From the NCBI GenBank assembly GCA_026214975.1, contig CM047805.1:6448001-6512000 (forward strand): 64,000 nucleotides of DNA, given 5' to 3'. This DNA is from Gentiana macrophylla (lineage: Eukaryota; Streptophyta; Magnoliopsida; Gentianales; Gentianaceae). Shown here piece by piece: positions 36,121 through 48,551 of this stretch; the first letter of the stretch is position 1, and each line of letters starts with the position of its first letter. Both the position numbers and the translations under genes were made by a program. Below the pieces are notes generated by a model. That model had not been told where the DNA came from, ran no database searches, and worked only from the letters and a program-made list of their open reading frames with translations.

Positions 36121-36572
36121 TTTTGATGAGAATTGCAAGCGCGCGTTTGAGGAGCTTAAGAGTAGACGATCTCTGCCTCCAATTCTTATATCGCTTTGAC
36201 CGAACCTACCCTTTGAGCTTATGTGTGATGCATCCAACTACGCAGCTTGGTGCGCTTTTAGGACAAAAGCTTGATGGAAAGTTCCAACCTATCTATTATG
36301 CCAATCACACACTAAATCCTTCTCAAGTTAACTACACGACCAACGAAAAGGAATTATTAGTCGTAGTCTTTGCTATGGATAAGTTTCTCGTAGTTACTTG
36401 TTGGGAGCTCAAGTGATCGTGGATCGTGACCACACTATGACAAGCGCTATCTCATGACCAATAAAGAGGCTAAACCGCGCCATCGCGTTGATACCGACCT
36501 TCTACAAGAGTTTGACGCTCAAATTAAGGACAAAAGTGGCAAAGAAAATGTAGTGGCGGATCACGTTCTAGA
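36121..36572 (+). pseudogene. C RNase H
   Basis: 'LMCDASNYAAWCAF' in one frame and 'GALLGQKLDGKFQPIYYANH' plus 'NYTTNEKELLVVVFAMDKF' in another correspond to the Gypsy RNase H (CDASD.A.GAVLGQ..., Y.TTEKELLAVVFA..KF), so one frameshift separates the first Asp from the Glu. The sequence after 36416 is broken. Confidence 0.85.
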
Positions 36573-38253
36573 ATGTTAAGTGAGGAAAAGGATGAACCAG
36601 ATGACATAGATCTTTACTTTCCTCTAGAGAACATTATGTTGATAGACGGTTGTCCTCCTGATGTTCCATGGTATTCTTCCATTGTGAACTACCTTCATGC
36701 CCGTTATCTCGATCCTGAAATGTCTTATCAAGAGAAGAAGAAGTTCTTCTCTGATTTGAAATATTTCGTTTGGGATGAACCTTATCTTTTCAAGATCTCA
36801 GAAAGATGGTTTGCTTAGGAGATGTGTTCCGTAATCCGAGCAACGCGATATAATCGAGCAATGCCATAGTGGACCCACAGGTGGTCACTTTGGTCCTTGG
36901 AAAACGGTTGCGAAGATCTTCCAGTCCGGTTTCTATTGGCCCACGATCTTTAAGGACACAGAAGCTTTCTGTAAAGCTTGTGATAGGTGCCAAAGAACCG
37001 GTACTCTGACAAGGCGATTTGACATGCCATTGAAACCCATCCTAGAATGCGAAGTCTTTGATGTATGGGGCATTGACTTTATGGGTCCATTCCCATCTTC
37101 CTGTGGAAATAAATACATCTTAGTCTGCGTAGACTATGTATCGAAATGGGTGGAGGCAATAGCCACTCCTCGCAATGATCATAAAACGGTCATGAATTTT
37201 CTAAAGAAGAATATCTTTGTGAGGTTTGGATGTCCACGTGCCTTGATTAGTGATGAAGGGACACACTTTTGCAACCGACCTTTGGAAAAAGTCCTCGAGA
37301 AGTACGGTGTTCGTCACAAAACTGGCACACCATACCATCCTATGACTAGTGGTCAGGTTGAAAGAAGCAACCAGAGCTTGAAGAAGATCCTGGAAAAAAC
37401 AGTGAACAGTCATAGAAAAGACTGGAGTCTTAAGTTGGATGATGTGCTATGGGCGTATAGGACTGCCTACAAGACCCCCATGGGTACATCACCCTACCAA
37501 ATGGTTTATGGTAAATCGTACACCGCCAGCTTGAGTTAGAGCACAGGCGTATTGGGCTACCAAGTTTTGAACTTCGACTCCCAATCTCGTGGCAAACACC
37601 GGCCGCAAAGCGCTTGCATGAGCTTGATGAATTTAGACTCCAGGCTTACGAGAGTGCCAGGATTAGTAAGGAAAGATGAAACTCTCCACGACGCGAAAAT
37701 TAAGAAGCGAGAATTTAAAGTCGGAGAGCAAGTGTTACTTTACAATTCCAGGTTGCATTTGTTTCCTGGCAAGTTGAGGACACGCTGGTCCGGTCCTTTC
37801 GAGATTCTCCAAATCCTTCCTGGAGGCGTTCTAGAGCTGCGCGGTTATGGCGAGCAACCATTCCGAGTGAATGGTCAGAGATGCAAGCATTACATTGGTG
37901 AACCCAAGGTAAAGCCTTTGACTGTTCGATTTCTCGATATCCTCGGGTGTAGCACCCCTAAAGTCGATGAGTTTGATGAGTTCTCGCCCGACTTATTTTC
38001 TGAGGATGACGGTTGTGGTAAATCAGAAGAAGTTCTAGCAGGTAGTTGGGATATGGAAGAGTTTTTCAAAGAGCAACAACTTAAGAGGAAGCTGGCAAAG
38101 AAGAAATCGACCATGAGGAAGTTCAAGCGTGTTTGGAGAGCTATTAAAGAATTAACCCCTTGTGTTCGCTGCTGTTTCTACAGCCACACTACTGATGAGA
38201 GCTTACACGAGGTAGTGGCTGGCAGAAAAGTTAAATGGCCTGATCCAGGCTAA
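36573..38253 (+). pseudogene. C integrase (Athila-type, no chromodomain)
   Basis: The N-terminal zinc-binding part is readable near 36868-37000: '[14 protein letters not shown]' and 'CKACDRCQ' supply His2-Cys2. The core 37024-37539 is open, with Asp in [10 protein letters not shown], Asp in LISDEGTHF and Glu in [11 protein letters not shown] frameshift near 37540 leads to the C-terminal part 37552-38253 with 'FKVGEQVLLYNSRLHLFPGK' and 'RWSGPFEI', followed by an acidic then basic tail ending at a stop near 38253. Integrase inserts the DNA copy into the genome. The N-terminal piece 36573-36818 ends in a stop before the zinc finger. Confidence 0.92.
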
Positions 38254-39885
38254 GCTTTCAATGCGTCGGGCTGACGACGTTAAATAAAGCGCTTGGTGGG
38301 AGGCAACCCGCTATTTTCTTTCGTTTTTGTTTTCTTTTGTGTATTTCTTAGTTTTCCTTTTTGAGCTACTGTCGGTTTCTTGTAGGCTCGGTTTTTATCT
38401 TTTCTAGTTTTTTGTATTTAAAGTTTTTCTGTTTTAATAAGGGGTTGAATCAATGTTTTGAATGGCATTTGCTGAGAAACTGCTGTGGATGCTTTTCAAT
38501 CTCGATTTCTCTTTCTTTATCACTTTTGTACGATATGATATAATTCCCCCGTCCCCCGAGATACTTTTCATGTTTGTCAAGTGTGCGGATAGTCTTGATA
38601 GCGCTTTTGTGAGTTTCGAGACGGTGTCGCTTTTCCGTGGATGGTCCACACCATCGATATCTTCGAGCATTTTTGGATCGGAACGCGTCCGTTCCAGAAT
38701 TGTTCCCTTTCGGCATACAATCAGCTAAGTTTTCTTTTTCTTTTATTCTGCACAACATGAGGACATGTTGTCATTTAAGTGTGGGGGAGGGGAATAAGCT
38801 ATATGTATCTACACATTTGCTTACATGATATGGTTTCTATGCTAAGCTAAATGAGTCAAATTTTCAAAATTTTTGTTTTGTCTCGAGTGAGCAATGCGTG
38901 TTGTTGTTCGGTTTGTTATATTCATCGATGCTTTATGCCATATGTTCCATAGGTTAGATGTTTCACCAAGATTTATTTTTCACGAGCCATAGTAAATGAT
39001 GAGCTATTTATAAAGTTATACCCCTTTTGGATTAGTAATTTTTTATTTTCTTATAAGTCATGTGCTTAGTGCTACGTATATATCTTGAGATTTATGGTAG
39101 TTTGTATTTAGTTCCGAAGTATGACATACTGTGAATATCTGTAAGTTTGAATGTGATAAGTGAAACGTGATTAAGTCTTTGCAATAGTAATAAATTGTTT
39201 ACTTGAGGTGTTATGCTCAAAGGGTCTGCGTGCTACTAGAAAATAATCTTTTCCACCGCCAAATGTAAATCTCTAAGTAAACAAAATTGTAATTGGGTGT
39301 GTCGAAAGCTAGTCGATGATTTGAGTGCGGTAGGGTTTACCACGTAAGTCCTATGCCACTATGATGACTAAAAGCTCACGACAGTTAGGAAAAGCTGCCT
39401 TATGATTGGAGTAAGGTAGGGGATTATCTCGAAATGTCCTATTCTACTATGAGGGCAATAGCTTATCCTAATGTGTGTTTAAAGTGAATGAATTCAATCA
39501 ACTTAAGCTATGTTATGAAATGAATAAGGCTAAGTTATCGTCTATCTTATCCCCAGTAGAGACCGATGATATGTTGTAGGATTATCCTCTCGAGTATTTC
39601 GTAAAGGGCTGGATTCATTCGATCATTCTTTTCGGGATATGTCACGCTTGTAGGGTGCACCTTATGAGTGTCACTTATTACTAGTCTACGAGGGGTATTA
39701 GCTAGTTTTACTTTGAGTTCCTCAAGTTTGGGTTTAGTGGAAGTTTTCTATGGCTATGCACACACACGATGGTGAACTTCTAATTTATTGACTATGTGGT
39801 ATATGTGTTGAGGTGTCTATATACTTTCCGAGCCTTTCTTTTGTTTTGCTTTGCTCGGGACGAGCAAAAGATAAGTGTGGGGAGT
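38254..39885 (+). other. C 3' non-coding region between pol and LTR
   Basis: About 1.6 kb without coding potential. An Athila envelope-like gene would lie here, but none is visible. It begins with 'ctttcaatgcgtcgggctga'. A first polypurine-like tract 'catttaagtgtgggggaggg' lies at 38772-38791 after a short 'catgaggacatgttg' palindrome. A second tract 'ataagtgtggggagt' is adjacent to the LTR (39871-39885), led by 'tttgctcgggacgagcaaaa'. Confidence 0.75.
39871..39885 (+). other. Polypurine tract of element C
   Basis: 'ataagtgtggggagt' directly before the LTR start TGTTAGGG, preceded by the palindromic 'tttgctcgggacgagcaaaa'. Confidence 0.8.
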
Positions 39886-41408
39886 TGTTAGGGTGATTTT
39901 GCACGTTTTATAACGATATATTTTACGATGATTTTCCCATATTTATATTATTTGCATAGAATTGGCCTTTATATGGAAATATTAAGCAAGTGATGCTTTT
40001 AAGGGTCTAATTGCGAAAGTGATTAAATTATGTGTTGACTTGGTGATTTTATGTTTATTGGAATTTTGTTACGCTTTTGCGTGTTTTGATGTCATGTAGT
40101 ACTTGTTTGAGGCTAAATTGATGATCAAATGTTGATAAAACTCGAGCTAAATCAAGATAGAGAGATAATGGTGAGTTGGATTGAGAAGGAAAAGAGATAG
40201 AGTTGAAGAAATCCGTTTTGATCGAAGATGGATCAAGGCCCGGATCAAAGCGACGAGCGTCCACCTTGCGAAGAACCGTGGGCGGGCGTTAAAAGACCTT
40301 AAACGGGCGCCCGTAGGAAAATTTAATACGAGAGTTTGGACGCCGAAAGCGATCGGCGTTCACCTCCGTCTGTAAGGCTGCTTGACGAAGCGTCAAGATA
40401 GTGGACGGGCGTCCAAGCACCGCCTTAGCCTAAACCGACCTAAAATCTATAAATAGCGCGATTTCTCAAACCCTAGACACACAATTCGACCCTAAAAACC
40501 TAGGGCTTGGCTGGCTGCGTTTCTCTGATTTTTATCTACTTTTATGCAATTTAATTCTAGATTAGATTAGATAGACTCATGTCTTTTATTTCATCAATTC
40601 GAAAGTTGCAACAAGGATGTTAAGAGGCTAAACCCTCTTGAACAAGCGTTGTGAAGCCGTCCATCAACAATTCGATTTGATTCGTGATTGATTTGTGAGT
40701 TTCTATCTCAAGTTTGTTTCTTTTATCATGCTTTACATTGTTTTATTGCAAGTCGATCGAAAGATGTTTGCTTTATGATTGTTTTATTGATGAAAATCAT
40801 ATAAACATTAGATCACCATGCTAAAAGAATAGATATTTGATCTAATTAAAACGAGAGTTATTAGATTGATTGTCTAGATTAGAAATTGAAAGATTTCACG
40901 CCTAGGTTAGAAAGACGTAATCTTTAACATCGAAAGATAAAAGGTTAGGAAACGAACTTGTCTACGAGAGTTGGAGTTTATGCCTTTGATTAGGTGAATC
41001 ATGACTTGAGTGGAGATCACGAATTAATCCGAATTAGAATTGAATGTTGATAGGATAGGTGGATCAATTGCTTGTTCGTTCGTTATAATTTGATTTTAAT
41101 CCTTTGAACTTGAATTGTTAGATTAGTTTACTTTTTCTGCACTTTAGTTTAGTTTAGTTTATCGCTTTCAATCTTTCCTAGCTTTGGATTTCATCCTCTG
41201 TCTAGTTTATTTTCAGCATGTTTGTCCAGCTTTTAGTTCCTGTTTAGGTTAGTTTTAGTGACAATAATTAGTTAAAAATAAAAGCTAGGGGTTCACAATG
41301 ATCTAGTTCCCCGTAAGATCGACCCGGCATAGCCTCTACACTACGATCCTTGCACTTGAGGTTAACCGGTTTATTACTTGTTGTTTTGTATTGATAAAAT
41401 CCGGGACA
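39886..41408 (+). repeat. C 3' LTR
   Basis: 1523 bp, near-identical to the 5' LTR; TATA box tataaata at 40448-40455. Followed by CTAGA (41409-41413) and the last A1 LTR segment. Confidence 0.93.
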
Positions 41409-41413
41409 CTAGA

Positions 41414-42506
41414 CGCTGTTCCGTGATCGTTATGTATGAAGGGCATTTTCGTAATTTGCACTTTGTGCCTACGGACAACATATTCGGAAGCCGATCGGGT
41501 CACACACATAAGAACATCTAGCCGGATTAAAATGCGGTTGTAGCGATAACTGAATAAGGAAAATTTATCTAAACTATAAAGTGTTATAGTGATTAAATTA
41601 ATATGATGATATATATTTATTATGAATAAATTAAATACAAGTTATTAATTATATTGATTAATTAAAAAAATACTCCGCAAGCTAATTTATTGGCTAAGGG
41701 GCGCAGACTATAATGTATTAAGATACACTTAGATTGTTCAATTTAATTAATGGTATTACCATATATTAATATTAGATATTAATATTTATATATACATTCA
41801 TGCGTGACATGCACATACGATGTGCATGTGCACATTTTGCAGTAAAAAAATATATATATAAGGATTTATATGTGTGATATATATATATTGTGATATATAT
41901 ATATATATTGTGATATATACACATGTGTAAATTGATTTATGGTAATAAGATAAAAATATATTCAATATAAGATATTGTTAATATATATCTTGAAAAAATA
42001 TTTAATATAAGATATTGAATATTAATGAGTTAAATCAATCAAATATATTTTCCTTATTTTATTAGGAAAATGTTTTCTTTCTCCTCAATCTACTAGGAAG
42101 CTAATCTCAATCGACGGGGAGACATGAGGGTGCCCCAACACCTATATAAGAAAGGGGTTGGCTAGCTCTTTTGTATATCACAATTCCAAGAGACTAATAG
42201 TTTCTTGTGAAAAATAAAGAGCTTTTTATAGAGAGAAAATGTCGGTCTAGCAACCGGATTTTTCTAGTAGCAATCCATTGGTGGATTCCAAATGGTTGTT
42301 CGTGTGTGGATCAAGGCGGTAGAGACCGAACGCTTGGCGGCTCCGTGCAACACTACTCTCCTTAGACGGTCAAAGCGCCGATCTTTTAAATCAGGCAAGG
42401 TAACCACCGTCTACTTATTTTAAGCTTGTTGTTTAAACGAAGTCGATCCTGGTTAATAGGAAATAAATTTTGAATTTCGCTGCGTTCTCGCGTAGATTTC
42501 CTAACA
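41414..42506 (+). repeat. A1 5' LTR, segment 4 of 4
   Basis: Continues the LTR ('cgctgttccgtgatcgtta') to its end 'gtagatttcctaaca'. Contains the A1 promoter TATA (tatataag at 42143-42150) and an AT-rich, TATATA-repeat part at 41845-41925. Confidence 0.92.
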
Positions 42507-42507
42507 G

Positions 42508-42523
42508 TGGTATCAGAGCGAGC
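42508..42523 (+). other. Primer binding site for tRNA-iMet (element A1)
   Basis: TGGTATCAGAGCGAGC, one base after the LTR; the first 12 bases match the initiator tRNA-Met complement exactly. Confidence 0.9.
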
Positions 42524-43818
42524 TTCGAGTTAAAGCAATAAGCATGTTAATTTGCGTAGTAATAATTCTAGATGCATGATATATATAGATTCGCGAAATA
42601 AAAACAGAAAAAAAAAAATTTTAATTTCGCGTAGGCGGCTGGTGATCATGGCGGCGCCCCACCTCTACTATCTGCGCCGCGGCAAAGGCCCTAGTGGCTT
42701 CCAAATACGGGCTTGTGTTTTTCCAGTTGACCCCGAAAATTTTGTTTTGTGTTTTTGTGAATTTTATGGTACATAGAAAATCTCTTGTTGTTTAGTTGAT
42801 GTCATGTGAGCCAACTAATGGAACAAAAATTTATATCATTGGAATGCCACATGGCATGAAAAGTACCACTACTCAATTTTTTGAGTTAAATGGTTTGACC
42901 TATGGTCCACAATCGTGGACCTAAGATCAACCTAGGCCATTCCAAATTTGGTTTGGAATAGGCCTCAGACCTTTTCAAAATATTTGATTTTGAAAAAGCG
43001 CTGCGCCTTTTTCAAAAATTTATTTTGGAAGGGGCCAAGGTTGGTGCCTTTTTGGTTTAGGAACAAATGCATCCCTTTGATTATGAATCAAAAGGAAAGA
43101 AACAAAAGAGACTTAATTATAATTTTTATGTATTTTTTGAATAGTTCTAAATGATTAAAATCGTCTAAAATAAACCGTTAATTTTATTTCAATTAAAATA
43201 AATTAATCAATTAAATGTTAATTAGTTAGCTGATTAGACAAAATTATTTAAGAGATTAAACGTTAATCAATTAATTAAGACTCAAGTTGTTAGTTTTTAA
43301 TTTTATCTTTTTCATAAGATGTTATTGTATGGATTAGATATTGTGTAGATATAATATGATTATATGGACCCCGATTAATCATAAACTCGACCAATAAGAT
43401 AGTTGTGAATGATTTATTTTTCGTTGGTCTTAAAATTGTCCCAGGTCGTTATGAAGAACGTGACCTAGTTTATTTTCTGTATTATCACATTCCTGTTAGC
43501 TCCCCCCCCAGTGTGCGGCGGGTGTATTTATTTTATTAGTTAAAATTTATGTAAGAAGAATAGAGCGGAAGATGAAGAACAAAGAAAGACGAAATAAAGA
43601 TCGCATTGGATAATGGCGTATTAAAGATCATATTGGCGGTTGCAGCTACCTTTAGATTGTGACCCTTGATTTCATCGCTTGTATTTGAAACCGCACTCTA
43701 GGAAAATTCTATGATCATACCGCCATACTTTACGCATTATTTATTTGTGCTTGTATTTATTTTCTATGATACGATAGATGCATAACTAGTACGCGATCTG
43801 TATGAATGTGTAGGATGT
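42524..43818 (+). other. A1 leader and lost gag region, part 1
   Basis: Collinear with A2 15233-16640, including fewer and shorter hairpins at about 42940-43040. No coding frame. Interrupted by solo LTR F. Confidence 0.7.
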
Positions 43819-45822
43819 TGATGGCCAAATTATAGCAAACCAACTTTAACCGGCAGAGTACCGGGTCGGTTGTACTACAACGGCAAGCAAAGTCGTATCC
43901 CACGAGGAATCAATCAAGTATCACAATCACTTTTGTATCTAGTTCAGCTCACAAATATGGATGAAGGTAATTATAACTAGAAAAATATAATATACTAACT
44001 TTAAAAGTATGATAAAAGAAAAATAGCTAAATTATAGTCAAGAACACTAATCTCAACATCCTTACCGAATCGCTAAGGATGAGCCTTAACCTACCAACCA
44101 ACCAATAGCTTCTAATGAATGTGTTGTGGGTGCAATCTCCTAAACACCACCCTAGGCGCTAATACCTCAAACTAGTTACCCTATATTCGATTCAACAGTC
44201 CCATCTGCGGGATTTAATTGACCTAATATGAATAAAAACTGTGAGACGCTCCACATCAACCGAGTTCACGGCTTAGCTAGAATAACCTTACCAAGGAACA
44301 GGCTGTGAAAAACTCAATTAGTTCGTGCATGGCAATCCTAAAACTCTAGTTCACACACTCCCTCGCAAAATACATTTATAGAGTTCATGTGTATGATCAA
44401 TTAATGGTTAGCTACTCCATTAAAGGCATTAGATTCAAGTTTTAGGATACAAACATTCAAAAGATTTAATTTTTAAGCCATACTCATCCCAAAATCATTG
44501 TTTAAGCATCAATTTCGGTATTCTATCACATAATTTAGCTATTATAAAATTATCTATTCATAATTAAATCAATTATACAAGAAATCATGAAAGAGCTGCT
44601 AAAAAGCATAAATTAAATTACCAAAAAAAATTGTAGAAATCTCCACTCGATTCGTCACTTCGATGTGTATCAACTGAAGAAAAAATATGATGTTCTTGCA
44701 GAAATTGGGAAAAATAAATAGTAGTTCTAACTCTATAAGAAGGAAAAAACTGTTGCAGAGAAAAAATAAAATTGTTCTAAGGAGTCTGTGTACTGAAATT
44801 TGACCTAAAAGACTTATTTATAATTAAATAGCCGACCTAATTATAAAATTTCCGTAAATTTACGGAAAATAAAATAACAGGCTCCTTTCCTCCTCTGCTT
44901 TCCGTACGTTGCATACATTGCTGGTAAGAGCATCCACTATGAATGCATGTGGTTGTGGCAAAATATGTAAAAAAAACTGTAAGATTATATTATTTTTTTA
45001 ATATGGTACACTTTATTCACTCCAATGATATTGTTTTACACACTTGAAAATATATCATGTGGCATCAATAAAAGTAAATAAAACTATTCATGCACAATGA
45101 AAAAAAAGGACAATATGGGTGTATTATTATGAACCATTCATTTGCAAGTACTTTTTTGTAAATCCGTGCATAGAGTGTGGGAGTGGTGGGGATTAACCAC
45201 TATCACGCCCACATTTATATACCCATTGATGTGTTCCTTTGAGTTATTGTGTGCATTTTACATATAAAAAATATGAAGTAATTGTTTGAAAGTGTGGTTA
45301 ATTGAGCCATTGCCAATACTCTAATATAGGGCGTGGGCCCTTCTTGACTAATAGGCAGCACAGCCTTGTTTTCTTTTTCATTTTCTTTTAATTTATTTAT
45401 TCAAAAAGAGTAAAACAGAGGAGAAGTACTGTGACCTCCCCTCCTATTGTAAACCAAAATTGGGATCCCATAAAAACTCAATAATAAACTCTTTTTTGAA
45501 CGTCTGAATTTGAATTTTGCGTCATTTTCTCATACAAATTTTGTTTTGGACGATTCTTGTACAGTTTTGATCCTTGTCGCGCCCTCTATCACGCCGCACC
45601 TATAATAAACAAAAACAAGAAAACTCAAGCATGACAAATGCCAATAAAACGCACACAATTCACCCTAAAATGTGGAGATTTTGGACGTAAAATCCTATCG
45701 CCTCGTGATTCAAGCTGTGGTGAAATGTGCCCGTTAAAACCACTTAACTACCCCAAAATATCGAATAGGCTACAAATATGGGGTAAAATGCACACGAAAT
45801 ATAGCAAAGTGGACACTTATCA
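43819..45822 (-). mobile_element. Element F: Athila-like solo LTR with a nested MITE
   Basis: Plus-strand TGATGGCC...CTTATCA, 2004 bp, flanked by GATGT (43814-43818) and AATGT (45823-45827), a 5-bp duplication with one mismatch; A1 sequence continues across it as in A2. There is no primer site, interior or second LTR, so it is a solo LTR left by recombination. On the minus strand it carries a TATA-like tataaataag (about 44814-44823) and, near its end, 'cctcgtgggatacgac', the Athila LTR block. About 1.6 kb remains without the MITE. Confidence 0.8.
44938..45321. mobile_element. Tourist-like MITE (PIF/Harbinger group) in solo LTR F
   Basis: A 384-bp segment flanked by TAA on both sides (44935-44937, 45322-45324), the target preference of PIF/Harbinger elements. 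Imperfect terminal inverted repeats: left GAGCATCCACTATGAATG, right (inverted) GAGTATTGGCAATGGCTC. GAGCATCCAC-type ends are common in plant Tourist elements. No coding capacity. The weak inverted-repeat match keeps this tentative. Confidence 0.6.
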
Positions 45823-45827
45823 AATGT

Positions 45828-48551
45828 ATGTCTATAAAGATAGATATACATGATGAGACCATAATAAAGAGAATTAATTCGAAATTAATTGATGAAATAC
45901 TCCCACAACAAAAATTAAGTCGTAAGTTTGTCTCCCAATATTATAACGACGGTGAAGAGCCCTTGTTCGGATCCAACTGATCGACCACTGCCTGGAGTGG
46001 ACCTACCTCATATCGTCGTTGTTGAGATATGATCGTATGAGATCACGTGAATATTGGGTTATGACTTGACTAGAATCTTTCGGTGATTGGCCACTGTTAG
46101 GGTCGTCTGACTTTAGAGACAAGGAGATGACTAACACATAGTGATGTGTATCGTCAAAGAGTTGACTAGTCAACCACTGAGAATTACATAGTGATGTGAC
46201 TGGTAAAGGGTTACCTACCTTTCGAAATTATCTTGGTTGATCGACCACCGCTGGGAATCGAGGTAACTAGATTGGATCTCAGCCACTAAAGAATTTTGAA
46301 AAATTTCTTAAAGTCAATTGGGAGTAGTTGACTAGTGGGAGCAAAATCATAAACCAAAAGACCATTTTTGATTTTGCGTGTATAAACAACAACACTCTTT
46401 TTCTTTATTTTTATGTTGTAGTTTTAGCAAACTCAGATTTCTATGTTTTTATTCTCGATAGTTAAAAACCAAAATTAAATGGTCATTACCGCTTGAGAAA
46501 TATTCTCAAGTTGGTTAAGTAATTTTAATCCTTTGAAAATAAGCAATGACAGGAGCAATCGCATTTTCGTAGTTGAAGACAAGGAGACTACATATTTGAT
46601 GAAGTCCTCTAAGACTTTAATTATTAACGGAAGCTCACATATTGGACATAACGTCATACGATGAGGATTATTCAAACATTAGATGGATTGGATAATGATG
46701 ACCACGTCGAATTTGGGAAAGGTTGTTTTCAAAATTGTAAGATTTAAGTATCGACTTTAATCATTGCTTGAAAGTAAATTAAATAGTTCATGTTTTGAAT
46801 ATGATTCAAAAAGGTTGAATATACTATTTAACAAACGTTGGATTTTTCATCATGAAAGAAAATTGAAGACACAATTCTTGTGATTTTTCTTAAGTCTTAT
46901 GAAGACTAAATTAAGAAATATTTACAAGAGCTTGAAGGATTAAAATGGGAAGTTAGGGCATGTTCTTAAATAAGAGAACTTATCCAAGTCTCTATTGTAG
47001 GCAAGTGTGTTGAGATGAATCTATCTAAGTTCAAGTCAACTCTTAGATATATGTTATCTTACGTGTACGATTGAATTAGAAGGATTAAATACGGAGTACA
47101 CTAAGATATGAAAGGTGAAGCAAACGTTGCAAAATTTTCGGTATTGTATTCTGAATTTGGTAGACTGATAAAGGAACTAAATAAATGTTGTTGTGTTCCG
47201 GTTCTTATGACGAACAAGTGTTCAGTTATTTGTTAGGATTTAGTAGACATCTTCAATTATAAGGAATAAATATTATTCCGATAAGGTTGAACGGTCACTA
47301 AATCTAACATAATAGATTAGTGCCACTATATAGTTGATATAGGTGATGAAATCTCAATTATGTATTTGTATGGCTGTTATCCTTAATATTTGGTGGTTTT
47401 TCTAGACATATTTTCTATGGAAAGGAATCATGTGATCAGATGTCATTCTGATGACGTCTGAACCATGTGGTTATAAATCATGTGGGTAATACGTATCTTA
47501 TCAAAAGATGACTAAAATACCCTTTTATGAAAAGATTATAAAATCTAGAAAGTTGTCTAAAGCCTAAACATACTGATGTTTGCTGGCTCATGACAATTAA
47601 TGCCACAAATAATCTGTTTATTAATCTCTATGACTATTTTTAAAAATAAGTCATGTGTACTCGATGAAGTGCATAATTCGAAAGCCTGAAAAGTTCGAGC
47701 TAGTATGCGAATATGAGATTGATGAACTACTTAGGAATTATTGTTCAATTTGATTGAAGCATTTAATACATGAAGGGTGTTTCAGAAGTTATCTGAAATG
47801 GAATCAGATTCTCCCTTGAAGGATACCATCTTTGGGATATGCAATTAGATTGTGCTTCTAAAATGGAAACAACATTTTATACGATAAAGGTGTGACGTAA
47901 GCCATGCGAAGTATCCATTTCATGTTTTGGGATAGTGCCCTTATACAATACATATTAACCAAGTTCCAAAGAATAAAGGTTGAATTAATTCCATATCAGA
48001 TATGGAATCAATGACATCAAATCCATCTTAACCGATGATTTAGGGTTGTCATGCTTCTAGCAAGCAGGCGATGTCTGAAAGGCTTAGAGCCTAGTATGAC
48101 AAGTGCAACTTTGTGGAATATCAAAGCAAGTACGCTAGATATTGTCTACTTTCCACGGAACAAAATGTTTGTCTCCAAACATGCTGTCTTTTAAAGGAGA
48201 TATTTCTTCCAAAAGAGATAGTGAGAGTAATTGAAATCTCAAAAGAGTTTCAGAGCCACAATGAGAGATTCAACCATAGGAACGTGAGCAGACGCCACTT
48301 AGTGATGAGGTGTAGAACACTGCTCAGTGCACATAAATGTTCTATAAGTCTGTGGATAACCTCAAGCTTGAAAGAGCTACTGGTATGTTCATCTTGAAGA
48401 ATGAATATCTCACGACTTCTGAAGGAATGTTTGAAAGTCAAGATTGAGAGATATGGCCAGGAGCCATAATATCTGAATTAGATTCCATCAGTGACAACCA
48501 GGTTGTGAACCTAGTCTGTCTTACCTAGAGGGAGTGTCCCTGAAAGGCTGA
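45828..48551 (+). pseudogene. A1 interior, part 2: decayed Copia gag to integrase
   Basis: Collinear with A2 16640-19345. Coding traces: 'GYKSCG' with 'YVSYQKMTKIPF' near 47465-47535 (GAG-pre-integrase remnant) and 48113-48397 with 'LLKEIFLPKE' and 'ISKEFQSH' (region after the integrase core). All in broken frames. Ends with GCTGA, the duplication of solo LTR H. Confidence 0.6.

Larger units (their letters stand above)
22900..41408 (+). mobile_element. Element C: Athila-type Gypsy element (duplication CTAGA)
   Basis: LTRs of about 1.53 kb (22900-24433, 39886-41408) start TGTTA(A)GGGTGATTTTG and end GGGACA or AGGACA. The exact duplication CTAGA is at 22895-22899 and 41409-41413. It has a tRNA-Asp primer site, long leader, gag, protease, reverse transcriptase, RNase H, integrase, then 1.6 kb of non-coding sequence and a polypurine tract. 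Gene order (integrase last), FMDDFSV in reverse transcriptase and the absence of a chromodomain place it in Athila-type Gypsy. Element D sits inside gag. Multiple frameshifts and stops make it non-functional. No envelope-like frame is seen. Confidence 0.95.

Noticed and set aside
38254..39885. Envelope-like gene of an Athila element
   Set aside because: No open frame or membrane-spanning segment is visible in this stretch; it looks non-coding.
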